Assembly: GCA_937952345.1 (NCBI GenBank)
Contig: CALFYN010000869.1
Span: 1-8,324 of the forward strand
Reading direction: 5' to 3'
Origin: an uncultured Acidobacteriota bacterium
Lineage (GTDB): Bacteria > Acidobacteriota > Terriglobia > Bryobacterales > Bryobacteraceae
DNA length: 8,324 nucleotides
How positions within the stretch are numbered: position 1 is the first letter of the stretch; each line of letters opens with the position of its first letter. Below are positions 5,337-8,324 of the stretch, piece by piece. Position numbers and translations under genes: made by a program. The notes below the pieces were generated by a model that saw nothing but the letters and a program-made list of their open reading frames with translations, made no database searches and was not told the DNA's origin.

Positions 5337-7121
5337 ACCTAAACCCCCTCCATGCTTTGCGATTCCCGGAATGGACACAGGCAGATGGCCACCGATCGGG
5401 ATCTCCCCCAGCACAGCCCGGACGGCGGCAGCTTCGCTCGGTTGGGACGTGGAAAACGTTGCCAGGAACGCTTTCACCTCGGGGTAGGCGCGCACCAGAT
5501 AGGGATTGCCAAGGGTAACCAGCACAACAGGACGCGATTCCAGCAGACTGCGAAGGAAATTCTGTTGCAACTCAGGCAGTGCGCCCTTGCCGCTATAGCC
5601 CGCAAACGCGGCGACAACAATGGATTCGCAAGAGGAGGCAGATTTCGCCGCTTCTTCGATCTCGGGGGCTGTCCACAGCGGATCAATCAGCGTGGCGCGG
5701 ATCTCCGCGTTTCGTTGCTTCAATTCCTGGATCATGCGCCGGCCCTGCGTGCCGAAACGACTCTCGGTCATCACGAACCAGCAGGAATTGGACGACGGCG
5801 CTACGGGGAGAATGTTGCCTTGGTTGCGCACGAGTGTGACAGCTTTTTCGGCGACGGTTTGGGCGAGCGCGGTATCTTCCTCCAGATCGAACCCGTCGTT
5901 CACGGATTCGAGCGGAACAAGTTTCTGCTTGTGGAGCCCCAGTTGGTATTTGGCACGGAGAAGCTTTTCCACGCTCTCATCAATCCGTTTGGCGGGGATG
6001 CGGCCGGAGCGAATGGCCGCGGCGATGGCGGAAACCGCTTTCTCCGCATTGGCAGGCATGAGAAGCACATCGGCCCCGGCTTCAATGGCTCGCACGGCGG
6101 GTTCGCCTCCCGGGAACTTGCTTGTCAATCCCTGCATGTCCATGGCGTCCGTGGTCACCAACCCCTGAAAGCCGAGTTCCTTCCGCAGCAGATCGGTGAG
6201 CACGGCAGGCGAAACAGTCGCCGGAATCTCCTGCGATTCGAGGGACGGCACCCAGAGGTGCGCTGTCATGACCGAATCGACTCCTGCCTCAATCGCGGCG
6301 CGGAAGGGAACAAGTTCGAGTTGCTCCAGGCGTTGTTTGGTGGCTTCCACTTTCGCCAGACCCACATGGGTATCGACGGCCGTGTCGCCGTGCCCGGGGA
6401 AGTGCTTGACGGTAACCAGGACGCGGTTGGCGGGATCGCTACGCGCGCCCTCGATGAAAGCTTTTACGTTGGCCGCCACCTGCTGGGGATCTTCGCTGAA
6501 AGAGCGAATGTTGATGATCGGGTTGTCGGGATTGTTGTTGACATCGGCGACAGGAGCAAAAACCCAATGGATGCCCATGGCCCGCGATTCGCGCGCCGTG
6601 ACGGCCCCCAATTGCCGCGTGAGGGAAACATCGCCCGCGGCCGCGAAAGCCATGGCGTGGGGGAATTTCGTGGCGCCGGCCACGCGCATCGAAGCGCCAC
6701 GCTCGAAGTCGCCGCCGACGATCAGCGGGACTCGCGCCAGCCGCTGCATGCGGTTGAGAAATGCGGCGCTGGTGGTAGGTTCGGCATTCTGTACCAATCC
6801 GTTCTGCACGCGGTTGACGAGAATGAGTCCGCCTACACCCAACTGCTGCACTCGTTGCGCGTACTGGCGGTAGAAGCGCGACCGCTGGCTGGGATTATCG
6901 CCGTAAAACGGAATAATGATGAGCTGGGCGATTTTCTGGCGCTGTGTGAGGCGCGCCATCCAGAGCCTTACCTGGCGCGTTTCGGGAGAAACCTTGACGG
7001 CAGCGGGCTTGGGCTTCACTGGCGCGGCTTTGCGTTTCGGGGGAGCCTGCGCGAAGGCTGTCAACAGAACGAAGAACAGGAGGACTGCCCGGGACAAGCC
7101 TCGCGAGGTGACACACTGCAC
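5310..7121 (-). CDS. Secreted glycoside hydrolase family 3 protein, beta-N-acetylhexosaminidase-like
   Basis: A 603-residue GH3 enzyme likely to remove beta-linked N-acetylglucosamine or similar residues from peptidoglycan fragments or other glycans outside the cytoplasm. A signal peptide is evident: RGLSRAVLLFFVLLTAFA, then AQA near residues 24-26, and a Pro/Lys/Ala-rich linker to about 43. The TIM-barrel domain spans roughly 50-395. It carries KHFPGHGDT (239-247) with the D250-T-H252 acid/base dyad typical of NagZ-type GH3 enzymes, and the nucleophile D325 in VTTDAMDM. A GH3 C-terminal alpha/beta domain follows (about 420-590), making it the two-domain form seen in Bacillus NagZ. The GTG at 7121 is the 5'-most start usable, 4 bp after the response regulator stop, without a clear ribosome binding site. 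An in-frame TTG at 7097 is an alternative that still leaves a signal peptide. The exact substrate is not determined by sequence. Confidence 0.9.
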   Translation of the reverse strand: MQCVTSRGLSRAVLLFFVLLTAFAQAPPKRKAAPVKPKPAAVKVSPETRQVRLWMARLTQRQKIAQLIIIPFYGDNPSQRSRFYRQYAQRVQQLGVGGLILVNRVQNGLVQNAEPTTSAAFLNRMQRLARVPLIVGGDFERGASMRVAGATKFPHAMAFAAAGDVSLTRQLGAVTARESRAMGIHWVFAPVADVNNNPDNPIINIRSFSEDPQQVAANVKAFIEGARSDPANRVLVTVKHFPGHGDTAVDTHVGLAKVEATKQRLEQLELVPFRAAIEAGVDSVMTAHLWVPSLESQEIPATVSPAVLTDLLRKELGFQGLVTTDAMDMQGLTSKFPGGEPAVRAIEAGADVLLMPANAEKAVSAIAAAIRSGRIPAKRIDESVEKLLRAKYQLGLHKQKLVPLESVNDGFDLEEDTALAQTVAEKAVTLVRNQGNILPVAPSSNSCWFVMTESRFGTQGRRMIQELKQRNAEIRATLIDPLWTAPEIEEAAKSASSCESIVVAAFAGYSGKGALPELQQNFLRSLLESRPVVLVTLGNPYLVRAYPEVKAFLATFSTSQPSEAAAVRAVLGEIPIGGHLPVSIPGIAKHGGGLGLTVGGGVR

Positions 7122-7125
7122 AATT

Positions 7126-7599
7126 CTAGGATACGCTTTTGCCCTTCGCTTTGAGGACGGTCGGCTTCGTGATGCTCGCTGCCGGCTTGCGCGGCGCCTT
7201 CCGCCGCAGCAACCGGGCCACCGCGCGAACCAACTGATGCACTTCGTTGGCGCTCTTCTGAATCACGGCGTCGGAGCCGGTATTTTCCTCGGTCAGGCCG
7301 AGCGTGTCGGCGAAGCCGGAGATCAGAATCACGGGGGTTTGCGGATGCAATTCCCTGATTTTGTCAATCAGCTCAACGCCCGTCATGTGCGGCAGCTTAT
7401 AATCCGTGATGATCAGATCGAAGGCCAGGTCGGCGATCTTTCCGACGGCATCGATTGGGTCGCTCGACACTGTGATCGAGTAACCGAGTTCCTGCAAAAC
7501 GGCCTTGCGCGCGGTGAGTCCGTGGCGGTTATCATCCACCAGTAGGATCTTTGCCGAGTTGCTTTGGGATTCCGTCGATCGGGGAGACACTCTCTTCAA
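7126..7599 (-). CDS. Stand-alone receiver-domain response regulator (CheY-like)
   Basis: A 157-residue single receiver domain. The phosphorylation site is complete: acidic pair D22-D23 in LLVDDN, phospho-acceptor D66 in IITDYKLP, S94 in ILISG, and K115 in VIQKS. The usual Pro after the Lys is Ser here. No DNA-binding or enzymatic output domain follows. Instead there is a basic tail of about 25 residues rich in Lys, Arg, Pro and Ala (from about 132). Such proteins usually relay phosphate or act by protein contact; no histidine kinase is in the window, so its partner is unknown. The TTG at 7599 is the 5'-most start (an in-frame TAA lies 15 bp upstream). A GTG at 7590 is an alternative. Neither has a good ribosome binding site. 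It is followed after 4 bp by the GH3 gene, implying an operon. Confidence 0.9.
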   Translation of the reverse strand: MKRVSPRSTESQSNSAKILLVDDNRHGLTARKAVLQELGYSITVSSDPIDAVGKIADLAFDLIITDYKLPHMTGVELIDKIRELHPQTPVILISGFADTLGLTEENTGSDAVIQKSANEVHQLVRAVARLLRRKAPRKPAASITKPTVLKAKGKSVS

Positions 7600-7608
7600 A
7601 CCAAAGTG

Positions 7609-7638
7609 AAGTTAGCAGAGCGTTACGAAGCCTGTCAA
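7609..7638 (-). promoter_or_regulatory. Promoter of the response regulator-GH3 transcription unit
   Basis: On the minus strand a perfect TTGACA (7638-7633) is followed after 18 bp by TAACTT (7614-7609), preceded by the TGC of an extended -10. The hexamer itself is a weak match (3 of 6), so the extended motif and the -35 carry the call. Predicted initiation is within about 3 nt of the TTG start at 7599, so the message would be nearly leaderless. Confidence 0.5.
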
Positions 7639-7662
7639 TGCATCTTGTAATCGCTTCGCAAC
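7622..7662. repeat. Inverted repeat bracketing the response regulator -35 element
   Basis: GTTACGAAGC (7622-7631) and GCTTCGCAAC (7653-7662) are inverted copies matching at 9 of 10 positions, separated by 21 bp. Their centres are 31 bp apart, close to three helical turns, and the TTGACA of the regulator's promoter lies in between next to the first arm. This could be an operator with two half-sites. As RNA it would form a 10-bp stem with one G-U pair, but it lies upstream of the predicted transcription start. No known binding site is recognised. Confidence 0.4.
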
Positions 7663-7675
7663 AGTGAAGTTTTTT

Positions 7676-7688
7676 TGCTTGACAAGCA
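7676..7688. repeat. 13-bp palindrome containing TTGACA
   Basis: TGCTTGACAAGCA is a perfect palindrome around a central A, preceded by seven Ts (7670-7676). It overlaps a tandem GCAGCAT direct repeat (7686-7692 and 7693-7699). It may be a protein-binding site between the divergent promoters. The TTGACA inside it has no good -10 at 16-18 bp on the plus strand. Confidence 0.35.
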
Positions 7689-7730
7689 GCATGCAGCATG
7701 TTCGATCAAGAATGTTCTCCGCCATGGGTG

Positions 7731-7744
7731 CGCCGCATGCGGCG
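7731..7744. promoter_or_regulatory. 14-bp perfect palindrome, candidate operator of the isomerase gene
   Basis: CGCCGCATGCGGCG is identical to its reverse complement over all 14 bases and ends 7 bp before the CATAAT -10 of the downstream gene. It therefore covers the -35/spacer zone where regulators commonly bind. Whether it binds a regulator is inferred only from symmetry and place. Confidence 0.45.
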
Positions 7745-7751
7745 AGGCTGG

Positions 7752-7757
7752 CATAAT
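7752..7757 (+). promoter_or_regulatory. -10 element of a near-leaderless promoter for the isomerase gene
   Basis: CATAAT matches TATAAT at 5 of 6 positions and is followed by CGAATTCG and the ATG at 7766, so initiation would fall within 1-2 nt of the start codon. There is no Shine-Dalgarno sequence before this ATG and no recognisable -35; the palindrome occupies that region. Confidence 0.5.
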
Positions 7758-7765
7758 CGAATTCG

Positions 7766-8324
7766 ATGCAGCCAAAAATCCCGATCGCCTCCATCACAGA
7801 TGAGTTCTCGCCGGACTTCGCCGTGGCGCTGGATGCCATGGCCGAGATCGGTATGCAGTTGGCGGAACTGCGCGTGTTGTGGGGCAAAAATATTCTGAAT
7901 CTGAGCGATGAGGAACTCTCCAAAGCCCGCGACATGCTCGCCGCACGCAACATGAGCGTGGTTTCCATTGCCTCGCCGCTGCTGAAGTGCGTGCTGCCGG
8001 GCTCGCCGGACATTGATACGCGCTTTCAGCACGACGTGTTCGCCTCCACGCATACTTTCGACGATCAGCCACGGCTGACCGAGCGCGCCTTTCACGTGGC
8101 GAAATTCTTCGGCGCGAAGATCGTGCGTGTGTTCTCCTACTGGCGGACCGTGGCCCCGGAGAAGTGTTTCGACGGCGTGATCGAGGCGCTCGACGGGCTG
8201 GCGAAGAAGGCGCAGCCGGAAGGGCTGATCATCGGCCTCGAAAATGAGCACGCCTGCAATATCGCCACGGCCAGCGAAACAAAAAAAGTACTGGACGTTT
8301 TGAGCCATCCCAACCTGCAAGTGG
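7766..8324 (+). CDS. Sugar phosphate isomerase/epimerase-like TIM barrel (partial, 3' end off window)
   Basis: An open frame runs from the ATG at 7766 to the window edge without a stop, giving the first 186 residues. The sequence begins KIPIASITDEFSPDFAVALDAMAEIGMQLAELR, the first beta-alpha unit of the xylose-isomerase-like / AP endonuclease 2 barrel (PF01261), usually annotated as sugar phosphate isomerase/epimerase. Further strands are MSVVSIASPL (63-72) and GAKIVRVFSYW (116-126). GLENEHACN at 157-165 holds E159/E161, one of which probably supplies a metal-binding carboxylate. Family members are about 260-300 residues, so roughly a third is missing. No signal peptide is seen, so it is probably cytoplasmic. 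It is divergent from the response regulator-GH3 unit. The substrate cannot be told from the sequence; related enzymes act on hydroxypyruvate, inositol derivatives or ketohexoses. Confidence 0.82.
   Translation, partial: MQPKIPIASITDEFSPDFAVALDAMAEIGMQLAELRVLWGKNILNLSDEELSKARDMLAARNMSVVSIASPLLKCVLPGSPDIDTRFQHDVFASTHTFDDQPRLTERAFHVAKFFGAKIVRVFSYWRTVAPEKCFDGVIEALDGLAKKAQPEGLIIGLENEHACNIATASETKKVLDVLSHPNLQV

Noticed and set aside
3510..5342. Long plus-strand frames opposite rpsB, rpsI and rplM
   Set aside because: Strong conservation of the ribosomal proteins on the minus strand explains the open frames; the plus-strand translations show no family features.
7123..7128. TAGAAT overlapping the response regulator stop as a separate GH3 promoter
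   Set aside because: No -35 is found 16-18 bp upstream and predicted initiation would fall after the GTG start; co-transcription from the upstream promoter is simpler.
5352..7154. A 600-codon open frame on the plus strand opposite the GH3 gene
   Set aside because: It is antisense to a protein with clear GH3 motifs, its translation has no recognisable domain, and it is His/Gly/Arg-rich as expected of a GC-rich antisense frame.
7679..7707. A plus-strand promoter using the TTGACA inside the 13-bp palindrome
   Set aside because: At 16-18 bp downstream the only hexamers are TTCGAT- or TCGATC-like, too poor for a -10, and a better -10 (CATAAT) lies closer to the gene.

Overview
The window reads as a chromosomal core-gene neighbourhood of a moderately GC-rich bacterium, most likely an Acidobacteriota member of the Solibacter/Bryobacter type. 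That placement is an inference. It rests on the contiguous order rplM-rpsI-rpsB-tsf-pyrH-frr, a short (about 200 residue) EF-Ts, an S2 with a long acidic tail, stand-alone Uma2-family genes, and frequent TTG/GTG starts. No rRNA, tRNA, CRISPR array, insertion sequence or phage gene is visible.

Layout from left to right. (1) 3-212, + strand: the C-terminal end of a gene cut by the window edge, possibly an RNA methyltransferase. Its stop codon overlaps the stop of the next, convergent gene. (2) 209-1377, - strand: two tandem paralogous Uma2-family PD-(D/E)XK nuclease-like genes. Each has a TACAAT element exactly 6 bp before its ATG and no Shine-Dalgarno sequence, which suggests leaderless transcripts. 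(3) 1405-5267, - strand: a translation operon transcribed as rplM (L13), rpsI (S9), rpsB (S2), tsf (EF-Ts), pyrH (UMP kinase), frr (ribosome recycling factor). A promoter with a perfect TTGACA lies inside the last codons of the upstream gene. A long imperfect hairpin precedes rpsB and is a candidate S2-responsive leader. (4) 5310-7121, - strand: a secreted two-domain GH3 beta-N-acetylhexosaminidase-like enzyme. (5) 7126-7599, - strand: a stand-alone receiver-domain response regulator, 4 bp upstream of the GH3 gene and probably co-transcribed with it. (6) 7600-7765: a divergent intergenic region holding a promoter for the regulator, a near-leaderless promoter for the next gene, and three inverted repeats. 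(7) 7766 to the window end, + strand: a sugar phosphate isomerase/epimerase-like TIM barrel, truncated by the edge.

The central operon supplies ribosome assembly (L13, S9, S2), elongation (EF-Ts), pyrimidine nucleotide supply (UMP kinase) and ribosome recycling. No terminator is visible between frr and the Uma2 pair, so the pair may receive read-through as well as using its own promoters. Nothing here amounts to a clearly new multi-gene system. The points most worth a second look are the rpsB leader, the twin leaderless Uma2 genes, the promoter buried in the GH3 3' end and the symmetrical elements at 7622-7744.
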